A DNA stretch of 64,000 nucleotides from Laguncularia racemosa (lineage: Eukaryota; Streptophyta; Magnoliopsida; Myrtales; Combretaceae). Each line of letters opens with the position of its first letter. Within the stretch, counting starts at the first letter, position 1. The position numbers and the translations under genes are program-made. The notes beneath the pieces were generated by a model. The model was not told the DNA's origin. It ran no database searches and saw nothing but the letters and a program-made list of their open reading frames with translations. The stretch is taken from positions 1 to 64,000 of the forward strand of contig JBBMOL010000232.1 in assembly GCA_037954665.1 (NCBI GenBank), written 5' to 3'. Below are positions 1 to 10,300 of the stretch, one piece after another.

Positions 1-362
1 ACATCCTTTTTATAGTCTGCAACTTCAAAGTATACTTCCATCCAGGCCTTAACTTGTTCCAAGTAGGTTCTCAGTTTTGGACGCACTTTGTTTGGCTTGG
101 GTTGGGTGACATCTGGGACTTGGTATGCCCTTTCTCTCGTTTGATATAGTTAGTGGATCACAAAATCCATAATGGCTCGATGCTTGCCTACCTCACCTTC
201 CAAGTCTCTAAGGTCTACGTTGGGGCTCTCGATTCGGGCTTCCCATAGGGCTTTGATCTCTACCAACTTAGCAAACTTCTCGGCTACTAGCAGGCTTGGG
301 TTCTGGTACTCAAATGTGATTCCCTCCAACAACGGCCTGTAAACTATATCTTAGATGGTACC
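1..362 (-). pseudogene. Older Ogre-type element: ORF1, C-terminal part (partial, runs off left edge)
   Basis: Read on the minus strand, this codes for the C-terminal half of the Ogre-type ORF1 protein. It matches, residue for residue over long stretches, the intact-frame segment of the younger copy at 3960-4330 (shared blocks such as TFEYQ, LLVAEKF, KALWEA, ESPNVDL, EVGKHRA). One in-frame stop lies where the other copies have a glutamine codon before LYQ. The sequence stops exactly at 362, where the younger element begins, and resumes at 15019 with the preceding codons of the same protein. It is therefore one exon-free ORF split by insertion. ORF1 of Ogre elements has no established biochemical function. 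Confidence 0.85.
358..362. repeat. Target-site duplication GTACC, left copy
   Basis: GTACC directly precedes the TG of the left LTR and recurs directly after the right LTR at 15019-15023. Five base pairs is the usual duplication length for Ty3/Gypsy integrases. Confidence 0.9.
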
Positions 363-656
363 TGTAAACACCCCATTTTTGCCCTAGGAATGAGTAATAA
401 TCAATAATAATCGATTTCCAATTTTTTTCAATTTTTTCCAATTTTTTCCTAATTTAGCATAAATAATTAAAAATATTCAAAAAATAAAAATAAATAGGAA
501 AAAACATCAATTTTGAAAAATGATTTCAGAAATGGCAATAATAAATAATAAATAATTTTTACAATTTTTTGAAATTTCAAAAAATGCAAAAAAAAATAAA
601 AAAAATCGCATTGCATATATCCAATTTGCGAATAAAAGAAAATCAGGAAAATGGGC

Positions 657-721
657 TAGCCCAGCTGGTCCGGACCACGGGCTAAGGCGCACGCAGGGGG
701 GCTTGGTCACGGGTTCGAATC
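657..721 (+). promoter_or_regulatory. tRNA-like Pol III A-box/B-box module in the LTR
   Basis: TAGCCCAGCTGG (657-668) fits the A-box consensus TRGCNNAGYNGG at every position, and GGTTCGAATC (712-721) fits the B-box consensus GGTTCRANNC. The 43-bp gap is within the tRNA range. The same pair occurs at 13266-13330, 18263-18362 (minus) and 55429-55494. A full cloverleaf is not supported: only part of a T-stem pairs. It may be a captured tRNA or SINE head; promoter activity is inference. Confidence 0.55.
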
Positions 722-1062
722 GCTGGAGGAGCAGTTTCCGCGTTTTGCAATTTTTTCACTTATCTAGGACACATAGCAGCATCCGATTGGCTAGAAGGAG
801 CGCACGCGCCGAGCGCGTGATCGTCGTCTACCTCGGGTCTGAGATCGCCGACGGAAGAGAAAATTCGAATTTCGGCCGTTTCGATTTGATTTTTTGCACA
901 AATCCAACAGATCTTCAACAGAAATAAGATAAACATTTTTTAATTGGAATCAAATCGCAACAAATCAAAGGATTTACACAAATCGAAGTTGGTTTTTTAA
1001 CTGAAATCCGATTAGCTTCGATCAGAGGAAATCCGAGCTTATCAAGCTCGGTTTCAAGTGCC

Positions 1063-1070
1063 TATAAATA
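1063..1070 (+). promoter_or_regulatory. LTR TATA box (Pol II)
   Basis: TATAAATA inside CCTATAAATAGG, followed by GC-richer DNA that would be the 5' end of the element's RNA. The older LTR has it intact (17916-17923, minus), and so does the third copy at 55845-55852. The right LTR of this element has TATAAACA (13673-13680). Confidence 0.7.
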
Positions 1071-2432
1071 GGAATCAAAGGGAGGAAGCCAAAACACAAA
1101 TCACAATTAAGAGAAAGTGAGGAAAGAGTGCAAATCGAAGAACATCGGAGAAGAGCCCAAAACTGCGAGCACCGACCGGAGTTAAACCACCACCAGGAGG
1201 CGATCTGGGAGTGAACCACCACCACCATTGGATTCAGCACCCTCGAGAAGCTAGGATTTGACACCTCACCCGTTGCAAAAGGCCGCCGGAACGCCGTGAA
1301 CGAGCACCCTCCGCCGCCGCATCCGACCGATCCGACTCAACCCGACCGACCCGACCCGCGCACCGACCCGGATCCAGGTAAGTCGGATTTTCCAGATTTT
1401 TTAATTTTATTTAATTAATTTATTTTGTTTATTTATTTATTCCGAATTAATTTATTTATTTATTATTTGTTATTTATTTATTGGTTTATGTTTTAATAAA
1501 TAGGAAAATGTAGAAATTAGATTTTTCTAGAATTTAATAATGTAAAAAAAAGATAAAAAAATAATAAAATAATAAAATGTAGAAAAATAAAAAAAAATAT
1601 TAGGAAAAATAACAATAAAACTTTAGATTTCAAAATAGGATAGATATTAACTTAGGATAAAATTTTCACAAAAATCATAAAAATTTATAAAAATCATAAA
1701 AATTATAAAAAAAAATCATAGAAAATCATAAAAATCATAAAAATTAATAAAAATTCAAAAAGAAAAAATGAATGAGTTTTAGAACTTAGAAAAATCATTT
1801 TTCTCCAAAATAAATCAAAAATTGATGTTTTTCCCTAAAAATCATTTTTTTAAAAAATCAAATAAGACTTAGGCTTAGATTTTTTCAGAAAAAAAATCCC
1901 AAAAATAGTAAGAACATAAAGCAAAAGAGATTTCAAAATTAAAATTCACAAACCCACTTAAAGCTTTCAGAAAAGTGAACTACGGCTTGTTTGATCCTGA
2001 GTAGCAAGTACGTAGGCACCCATTCGGGTCAACCCATAAAAATAAATAAAAAATCATTTTCTTGAAATAATTCAAAAACATAATAAAAAGTAACAGAAAT
2101 ACAATAAAACACATTTCTAAAAAGGAACAATTTTAGGAGATTAGGTGGTAACCGTAAAGGTTTTAATAGGTTAGCCTCTAGACTTAGAAACTCTGGTTTT
2201 CCCTTTTCCTCTTTTCAAAAAACGAGAAGAGGAAATAACGACGACTAGTGGTCCAAATTAAGACTAATCTGCTCCTTTAGTCTTGATTCAATATTTCCCA
2301 ACAACAGTTGGGTGGCGACTCCAAAAATCAAACGAAATTCCTAACTCAAGTCGAGGATCTACATTAGATGAGCATAGGGTCTAGTCTAGATCGGATTAGG
2401 AATGGGAATGCAAAAAATTAGACTTGACAGGA

Positions 2433-2449
2433 TGGCGACTCCACTGGGG
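2433..2449 (+). other. Primer binding site, tRNA-Arg type
   Basis: TGGCGACTCCACTGGGG lies three bases after the LTR end. Its TGGCGACTCC part is complementary to a tRNA 3' end of the form GGAGTCG plus CCA, as in plant tRNA-Arg, the primer known for Ogre. The older copy carries TGGCGACTCCGTTGGGG (16527-16543, minus). Confidence 0.8.
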
Positions 2450-2940
2450 ACCCATGCCAGTAGGCTAGCCACCTGAATCTCTTCAATTTGTTATCTTTAA
2501 GAAATGTGTTTCATTCTTTTTACTCTGTTGCTAACCTTTTAGGGATTAGTTAGATGTTCAGTTTTTCTTTATTGTGGGGGGTTTTGCGTGCATATATCCG
2601 TGTGAGTAGATGCGGTCGAACTCGGACCGTCCTAGAAACCTAAGACGGGGAGCCATTGTGTAGGTTTTGGGCGAAGTGAGTTGATTCACCGTTCGGGACC
2701 GATTAGGCTACCCCACCCTATGCTTCGATATGGCCTGAGATCCATTTCTTCGAGAATGCGGGAGGCCATAGAGCTTGGGAACCAGTTAGAACCAACCTAC
2801 TTGCATACATGACGTCATAAGGGGTTGACAATTGAATGACGATGTAATGGTTTGTTGTTTTGTTCATGGAGTTCGAATTTATTTCCCTATAATGCTTCCA
2901 TAGTCTTGTTTGTAATTAGGCAATTTCTTATTGTAAATAG
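2450..2940 (+). other. 5' leader between PBS and ORF1
   Basis: Non-coding. A block at about 2640-2830, including GGTTTTGGGCGAAGTGA and GCTTCGATATGGCCTGAGAT, is strongly conserved in the leaders of the other two copies (16190-16330 minus; 57440-57610). Position and conservation suggest an RNA packaging or dimerisation signal, but this is inference. Confidence 0.6.
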
Positions 2941-4469
2941 ATGGCTAGCACCGCAATCGACCGTCTCCTCCGTAAAGAAATTCGGGTGTACAAACCTTTG
3001 GACCCAAAATTGGTACTGGACCATTGGTTCACCTTGTACAACCCAGAGGAGTAGGTCTTCATCCAGCAAAAGATCGGCCCCGTCCTCTCACTGACAAAGA
3101 TAGAGGTGAATTTGCCTTTAGTCCGGGCCATGCTCCAATTATGGGAAATCGAGCCCGCTGCTTTCTTTATCAGGCCGCATGAGATCACCCCTACCCTGGA
3201 AGAGTACACCCAGTTGCTACGGGCTCCAGCGCTAACCGATCAAATCTATATGCCAGACCTCGAAACCGGGCCAGCCGGTACCTTCAGCAGATTATTAGGC
3301 ATCCGTAAAACAGCAGTCAACAAAGCCCTAGCAGACTGCAATGGATATTGCATACGAATGGATGATTTGGAAGTCTGGTTCATCGCCCGAGAGGACAATG
3401 GGGATAGAAAGGACATACTGTGTGGGGATCCTAAGACTTACAAACAGAGAAGGGTGAATGCTTTCATCTTGATAGCTTTCGCCACCATACTGTTCCTCAC
3501 CGGGACCTTCTATATTCACTACCGGGTCGCAGAGCTGGTGACCCAATTTCTGGAGGGAAGATCTTACATCCCAGCTCTACTTGCTGAACAGATCCAGAAC
3601 TTAAATTTCCTCAAGAAGAAAGGCCATAGGATTCTCCGCTTAAGCCTCAACCTTCTGTTGATCTGGTTTGTAAGCCACCTTAAGTGTTTCGAGCTGAACA
3701 TCGTCCAAAAAAAACCTTAGCCCAGCAGGTAGATCTTGTAGATTCATGTATAGAAAAGGTGAAGCTACCCGACGGCCTTACCAACCACAGTTGGGTAGAG
3801 CTGCTTAGGAGCTTCAGTGCCGAAGATATTCTATGGACAGCCAGGTGGAGTTACTGTAACAAAATCATCTTGACCTGCAAAAACTTCCAAGCAGTGCCTT
3901 TAATCGGAATCAGCGGATGTGTTGGGTATCACCCCAACTCAGTGGTCCGCCAGTTTGGTACCGTCCAAGAAATAGTGTATCGGCCCTCGGTACAAGCAGT
4001 TACCTTTGAGTATCAAGATTCGAACCTGTTAGTAGCTGAGAAGTTTGTGAAGCTGGCAGAGGTCAAAGCACTTTGGGAAGCCAAAATTGAAAGCCCGAAT
4101 GTGGACCTCGGGGAGCTAGATGGCGAAGTGGGAAAACACCGAGCCACCAGAGAGTTTGTAATCCGCCAGTTATACCAGACAGGGGAAAGAGCGTACCGGG
4201 TTCCAAACGTCACCCAACCAAGACCAGACAAGATCAACCCAGAGACAGAAATCTACCTGGAGCAGGTCAAGGCCCAAATGGAGGTATACTTTGAAGCTGC
4301 GGATCATAAGAAAGACATTTGGAAGGGACGTTTCAAAGAATCCGACCAAAGGAACAAGGCCTTAGAAGCACAATTGGAGAAATGCCAAGCCAAAGTCAAG
4401 GAATTAGAAGCCGTCATCAGTGGGAAGTCTGAGCCTCCACAACAGAAGACTAAAAGAACTAGGAAGTAG
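2941..4469 (+). pseudogene. Ogre ORF1 (protein of unknown function), broken by one stop and one frame break
   Basis: ATG at 2941 opens a ~510-codon protein (MASTAIDRLLRKEIRVYKP...) lying before gag, the hallmark position of Ogre ORF1. The frame meets TAG at 3052-3054 (codon 38). It then runs open from 3055 to 3720, where an eight-A run at 3707-3714 shifts the frame; the rest continues in another frame to TAG at 4467-4469. Homologous copies lie at 15019-16034 plus 1-362 (minus) and 57859-59383, so the frame can be followed by comparison. The C-terminal ~70 residues are charged and look coiled-coil (KESDQRNKALEAQLEK), ending in a basic tail. No catalytic motif is visible. Next comes gag after a 245-bp gap. 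Confidence 0.85.
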
Positions 4470-4714
4470 ATCTTTATTTGTAATATTTCATTTTGAACTC
4501 CAGAATTTTCAATATTAATAAAAGTGAATTTTCAATATTACATTATCAATCAATTGTCAACCCTTTTACTTTTAGCATCCGCGTGACACATGCATATCAT
4601 TCTTGCATTCATTACACTAAAATAAAAACAAAAATGCGAATCCAGGTATCAAAAATAGCTTCCAAGCAACCGAACCCTCCTAGAAGTCCAATTCTCACGT
4701 GTTCAAGAACAAGA

Positions 4715-6823
4715 ATGGCCAACGGTAGCGACAACCGCAACAACGCCAATGCTGAAGCTGCCTCGGACTCTAGGATCATGTCCCTAGAACAAACAGTCCA
4801 ACAACTGGCTGCCCAGGTTCACCTCTTAACTGAAAGTATCGGCCTCCTGCACAACACTCAGCCAACCCAGGAAGAGTATTCAGGGGCCAGAAAGGGGAAA
4901 GCAGTGGAGGGACAGCCTCCGGAATATGAAGAGATCAATTCCCACCTTAACCCGACCTTTGAATATGAGCCAAAGGTCAACCAGGGGCCGACCTCTGATG
5001 ACCTGAAAAAGGAGATGGAAGAGAGGCAGAAGGAGATGGAGAAGCGACTCTTCCAGCAGCTCCATGACAAGATGAAAAGCATTGAAGGCTCTGATGGTTT
5101 TGAACAGGCCGGAATCACCAATCTGCCAGCATGCAGGGAAGAGATATACCCTGAAAAGTTCAAGACCCCAGAGTTTGAAAAGTATGATGGGACCGGCTGC
5201 CCCAAAATGCATACCAGGCTATATGCCCGGAAAATGAGCAAGTATGCCCAATACGACCAGCTCATGCTCCAGATATTCCAAGACAGCCTCACAGGCCCTG
5301 CACTGGTCTGGTATGCCCACCTGGACTTCAACATTGTCAACACTTGGGAGAAGCTAGCCCGGGCGTTTTATGATCAATATAAGTTCAATATTGAAGTCGC
5401 CCCATCTGTAATCGACCTGGGGAGTCTCCAAAAAAGACATGCTGAGCCGTTCAAGGAGTATGCTCAGCGCTGGAGGGCCCAGGCTGCCAGGGTAGCCATC
5501 CCGATATCTGAGAAGGAATTGACATCCATATTTGTCAATACCCTGGACAAGACCTATTTTTCACACCTGGTAGGCTAGACCTCATCAAGTTTTGCAGAGG
5601 TAGTGGCTGCGGGGTGCAGGATTGAGAATGCCATTACCACCGGTAGACTCCAAACAATGGAGCCTCCTAGGGTCACACCAACATAAAGGCCTGTAAGAGG
5701 AAACAGAGCTAAAGAGTCCACTGTCAACACGGTCCACTCCGGTAAGGCAGAAAAAAACTAGGACTCGTGTGACATTCCAGACCCCGAGTACCCCAGTCCA
5801 ATAACCCACGACTGGTCATAATCAGGCTGCCAGGATCCCAAGGCAGTTCACTCCAATCCCCATACCGCTCAGTCAGGTCTTTGCTCGGCTGAAGGCAGAC
5901 AACTTGATTAGTTTCGAGATCCCCAACGACCGGTACAAGCCCAAGAACTTTGACTCAAACCTCAAGTGTGACTACCACATGGGTCAGGAAGGGCATTCCA
6001 CAGATAGGTGCTGCAGGCTTCGGCACAAAATCCAATACTTAATTGATGCAGGAATCATATAATTGGATTTCGTGAATGCCCCAGCACCCAATGTTAACAC
6101 CAACCCACTGCCCAATCACAAGCCCACCATCAACATGATCACATCAGAGGAGTCGGCTCCCAATGAAGCCCCTAAAAAGAATTCAACTTAGCAACAGAAG
6201 AAGCAATCCCACCAAGATCCAGAAGAAACTTCAAAAGCACACATTAAGAGAAGATGGTTAGCCAGAGACCCAATGGTTGGCACTTTGGGAGAATCACACG
6301 GGAGAACTATTCTTATACCCCGACTGAGCAAGGGCCACCTAGTGGATGGGGACCGGAATTTGAGAAGGAAGACAACCCGGTAAAGGAAGAAGGGAAGACT
6401 ATCAACATGATCAATTCTCATCCGAAGCCCAGGGTTATACAATGCTATGAGGGACAACCAACTGAGGTACAAATCCCAAGGAAAAGATACGTATTCAATG
6501 TCCCGATACCAGCAGAGAATTACAAGGCTGCACCGTTCGACTATCGGGCCCTCGAACAAGAATGGCCTCCTATGGTGGGAGGCATCACCCGCTCTGGGAG
6601 ATTATATGATCCAAAGTATAAAGGCCCGACTAAAGAGCCCAACGTGGAAAAAGGGGAAGAAGAGAAAGAGGGTCTTACTGCATTTACGAAGATGGTTAAG
6701 GCCAGCGAATACAAGATCATGGAACAATTAAATAAGGTTCCAGCGCAGATATCACTCATGGGCCTTCTCACAACATCCGAGCCTCATAGGGAAGCACTCT
6801 TTAAAGTGCTAAAAAAGATTTAG
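4715..6823 (+). pseudogene. gag of the young Ogre-type element, with stops and frame breaks
   Basis: ATG 4715 starts MANGSDNRNN..., and the same start is present in the third copy at 59630. Residues ~22-50 look coiled-coil (LEQTVQQLAAQVHLL). The retrotransposon-gag core follows (KYDGTGCPKMHTRLYARKM ... LVWYAHLD ... FYDQYKFN ... FKEYAQRWRAQAARV). TAG at 5576 ends the first open stretch; more stops follow (5690-5960). The zinc-finger-like block (CDYHMGQEGHSTDRC, ~5970-6012) is in a frame one base off, and the distal part (6254-6820, with YVFNVP and the PPMVGGITRSGRLY-type segment) is back in the first frame. So at least two small indels are present. It ends at TAG 6821-6823 in line with protease. 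Confidence 0.82.
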
Positions 6824-7303
6824 GTCCCGGAAGGTATCGCTACAGACAAATTAGGTCACGTGGCAGACTCTATCTTCGCAATGGACCAAATATCCTTCTC
6901 TCTAGAAGAGCTAGGAGAAGAGGGAGACCAACATACCAAACCACTATTCATAGTGGTCAGGTGCAATGACACCATTGTCTCCCGAGTACTTATCGACAAC
7001 GGATCATCCCTCAACGTTTGCCCATTGGCAACGCTTGACTTACTGGGGGTCGATCCAAGCAACATAAAACCTAGCTCCATAGTGGTCAGAGCCTTCGACG
7101 GGTCAAAAAGAGACATAGTGGGGGAGGTAAACCTGCCAGTGGAAATTGGTCCACAAGTATTCCACATTGCTTTCCAGGTCCTCGACATCCCAAGGTCCTT
7201 CAACCTGCTTTTGGGACGACCCTAGATACATGTTGCTGGAGCCATCCCCTCTAGTCTCCACTAAAAGGTCAAATTCATCGCAAACGGGCAGATATTTATA
7301 GTA
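6824..7303 (+). pseudogene. Retropepsin-type protease of the young Ogre element
   Basis: Same frame as gag core and pol. The active-site motif is LIDNGSSLNV (~7000), in the DNGSS form typical of Tat/Athila elements rather than DTGSS. The flap/C-terminal part ends with LLLGRP at 7208-7222. Two stops follow at once: TAG 7223-7225 and TAA 7262-7264. Both fit simple C-to-T or G-to-A changes of TGG and CAR codons. Without them gag-pro-pol would be one continuous reading frame in this section. Confidence 0.85.
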
Positions 7304-10300
7304 TTGGGCGAACAGGATTACGCCGTATACAAAGAGACTGCCATACCTTATATTGGGGAAGAGGGTTCAGAAGACCTAGGGCTGCAGATCTTCAATGAAG
7401 TGAACATGGTAACCAGTAAGGAGGGCCATCAGTTTAAGGAGAGGCAGCATGGGACGTTTGGACTAGGGTACATTCCTATGGCCGCAGAAGAAGCGCAAAC
7501 GAAAGGTGTCAAAGGCAGAATGAAGGGGAAGCTGATCGACACCCAAATGTGCATCCCACCTCTCCAACAATCTTTCCGAAAGGCAAACATCATTCAAAAG
7601 TTGCGGATAAATGAAGAGGACGACAGCAAAGGAAAATCAACCCCCCACACGTCCAACCAGCATCCGGCTCTGAGCAATTGGTTTTGTTATCCTATCAGTA
7701 GCGTTAGATCTCCTACCATCGAACATCAGGGATATTTCGCGCAAGTAGAAAGTAAAAACGTTGGTATCGTTTCCAATGCTGCTGGGTCAGTTGTTGAAGG
7801 CAATATCTTAGACCACGAAATAATACAAGAAAATTGGCTAAAACATGAACAAAGCAGAATTTCGATTGACGAGCCTGTGGAGACAGTAAATCTAGGAAGC
7901 ATGGAAAACCCTAAGAACCTCAAAATCGGGACCAGTTTGAGTGCAGAGCAAAAATGTGAGATAACCGAGCTATTAATGGAATATGCGGATGTGTTTGCCT
8001 TGTCATATGGCGACATGCCAGGGCTAGATCAGTCAATAGTAGTTCATAGGCTTCCCACAAGGGAAGATGTCAAACCTAAAAAACAAAAACTGAGAAGATT
8101 TAGGCCTGACATCTTACTGAAAATCAAAGAAGAAGTCAAGAAACTGCTAGAAGTATGGTTCATTGAAGTATCCGACTACCCAGAGTGGGTAGCAAATATA
8201 GTCCCCGTCATGAAAAAGAACGGAAAAGTACGCGTATGTGTAGACTTTCGGGACTTAAACCAAGCCACGCCAAAGGATAACTTCCCCCTACCTCATATTG
8301 AAGTTCTAGTAGACAACACTGCGGGAAACCATCTCTTCTCATTCATGGATGGTTTCTCAGGATATAATCAAATAAAAATGGCTGAGGAAGATAAAACCAA
8401 AACGACCTTCATCACAACGTGGGGGACTTTCTGTTACAAAGTCATGCCCTTCGGTTTGAAAAACGCCGGGGCAATGTATCAGAGAGCCATGGTCGCTATA
8501 CTTCACGATATGATGCATCGAGAAGTTGAAGTATATGTAGATGACATGATAGCCAAATCCAAAGAAGGAGAAAGCCATATAGGTATCCTGAGGAAATTGT
8601 TTAAACGACTGAGAAAATTTCAGCTCAAGTTAAACCCAGAGAAATGTACTTTTGGGGTCACAACGGGGAAATTGTTAGGGTTTGTCATAAGTCAGGAAGG
8701 CATTAAAATCGACCCTGACAAGGTAAAGTCTATATTAGAGTTACCTTCCCCACGCTCCGCTAAAGAAGTGAGAAGCTTGCTGGGAAGATTAAATTATATA
8801 GCTCGTTTTATCTCACAGCTCACAAACAAATGCCGGCCATTATTCCGTCTATTGAAGAAGAATGCCACGATAGAATGGGACGACGAATGTGAAGAAGCAT
8901 TCAGGGCAATCAAAGACTACCTTATAAAACCTCCAGTCTTGATAGTCCCGAAACAAGGAAAACCCTTATTCCTATACCTCACTATACTCCCTGAATCCAT
9001 GGGATGTGTGCTGGGGCAGAAAGATGAAGAGGGAAGAGAGCGTTCCATATATTATCTGAGTAAGAAGTTCACAGATGGGGAACAGAGGTACTCAAAGGTG
9101 GAGAGGATGTGTTGTGCTCTAATTTGGGTCATGTATCGACTAAGGCAATACACCCTTTACTACGATATCGAGCTGCTGACAAGATATGATCCCTTGAAAT
9201 ACTTGGCGGAGAAACCGGCCTTGATAAGGAGAATCTCTAAGTGGCAAATGCTCCTATCCGAGTTCGACATCACATATATAAATCAGAACTCGATGAAAGG
9301 GCAAGCCTTAGCCGACCAATTGGCGGAACACCCTGTCGAGACACATTCACAAGAACTACAGGCCCAATTTTCGGATGAGAATATATTGACAGTGGAAGAT
9401 AGGCCCGTAGAAGACTTTGGGATAAAGCAGAACCCGAAATGGAAACTGTTTTTCGATGGAGCTGCCAATGTATTCGGTTGTGGGGTTGGGGCAGTATTGA
9501 TATCCCTGGATGGCACTCAATTCCCTACAGCGACAAGACTTACATTTCCATACACCAATAATATCGCAGAATATGAAGCATGTATTCTTGGCCTCAAAAT
9601 GGCCTGCCAAATGGGAATCCGTGAATTAGAAGTATATGGGGATTCGTCGCTCATCATACTACAAACAAGAGGGGAATATAAGACTAAAGACCCCAAACTG
9701 GTACCATATCATCAACACTTGACAGAGTTGATTGAAGAATTCAAGGCGATCACTTTCACATATATCCCGAGAACTCAGAACCAGTTCGCAGATGCACTAG
9801 CTACACTAGCATCTATGATCCAGATAACAAAGGGAGCCGAAGTTCAACCGATGAAAATAGACATCGAAAATCGGCCCGCCTACTGTCTAACAATGGAAAA
9901 GATACAAGATAACAAACCCTGGTATCACGATATCAAGACCTTTCTCCAAGAAGGTAAATACCCCGAAATGGCTGGCAAGAATGACCAAAGAACACTCAGA
10001 AGGTTGGCAAGCCATTTCCTATTAAGTGGGTCCATACTTTACAAGAGATTATCTGATACCACCCTGTTGAGATGTGTGGACAAAGATGAAGCATGCGAAC
10101 TGATGAAAGAAGTACATGAAGGAGTATGTGGACCTCATATGAATGGCTACATGTTGGCCCGAAAAATCATGAGGTTAGGATATTATTGGTTGACTATGGA
10201 ATCAAATTGCATAAAATATGTCAAGCACTGTCATTTGTGTCAAGTCTACACAAACCGGATAAATGCTCCGCCTAACGAGCTACACTTGTTATCAGCACCA

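Larger units (their letters stand above)
363..2429 (+). repeat. 5' LTR of the young Ogre-type element
   Basis: Starts TGTAAACACCCC and ends GACTTGACA, next to the PBS. It matches 12974-15018 throughout. Order inside: AT-rich head, tRNA-like A/B-box module (657-721), GC-richer block, TATA box (1063-1070), GC-rich 5' transcribed segment (1080-1380), then a long AT-rich tail and a conserved end block (1975-2429). Confidence 0.93.

Noticed and set aside
657..730. A genuine tRNA gene in the LTR
   Set aside because: A and B boxes match, but acceptor and anticodon stems do not pair and the T-stem pairs only partly; reported as tRNA-like instead.
703..927. ORFs in the LTR GC-rich block (also 1022-1264, 13228-13536, 13545-13934)
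   Set aside because: Products differ between the two LTRs by stops and frame, and the DNA differences show no codon pattern; best seen as non-coding LTR.
4858..5343. 161-codon minus-strand ORF
   Set aside because: Antisense shadow of Ogre gag.
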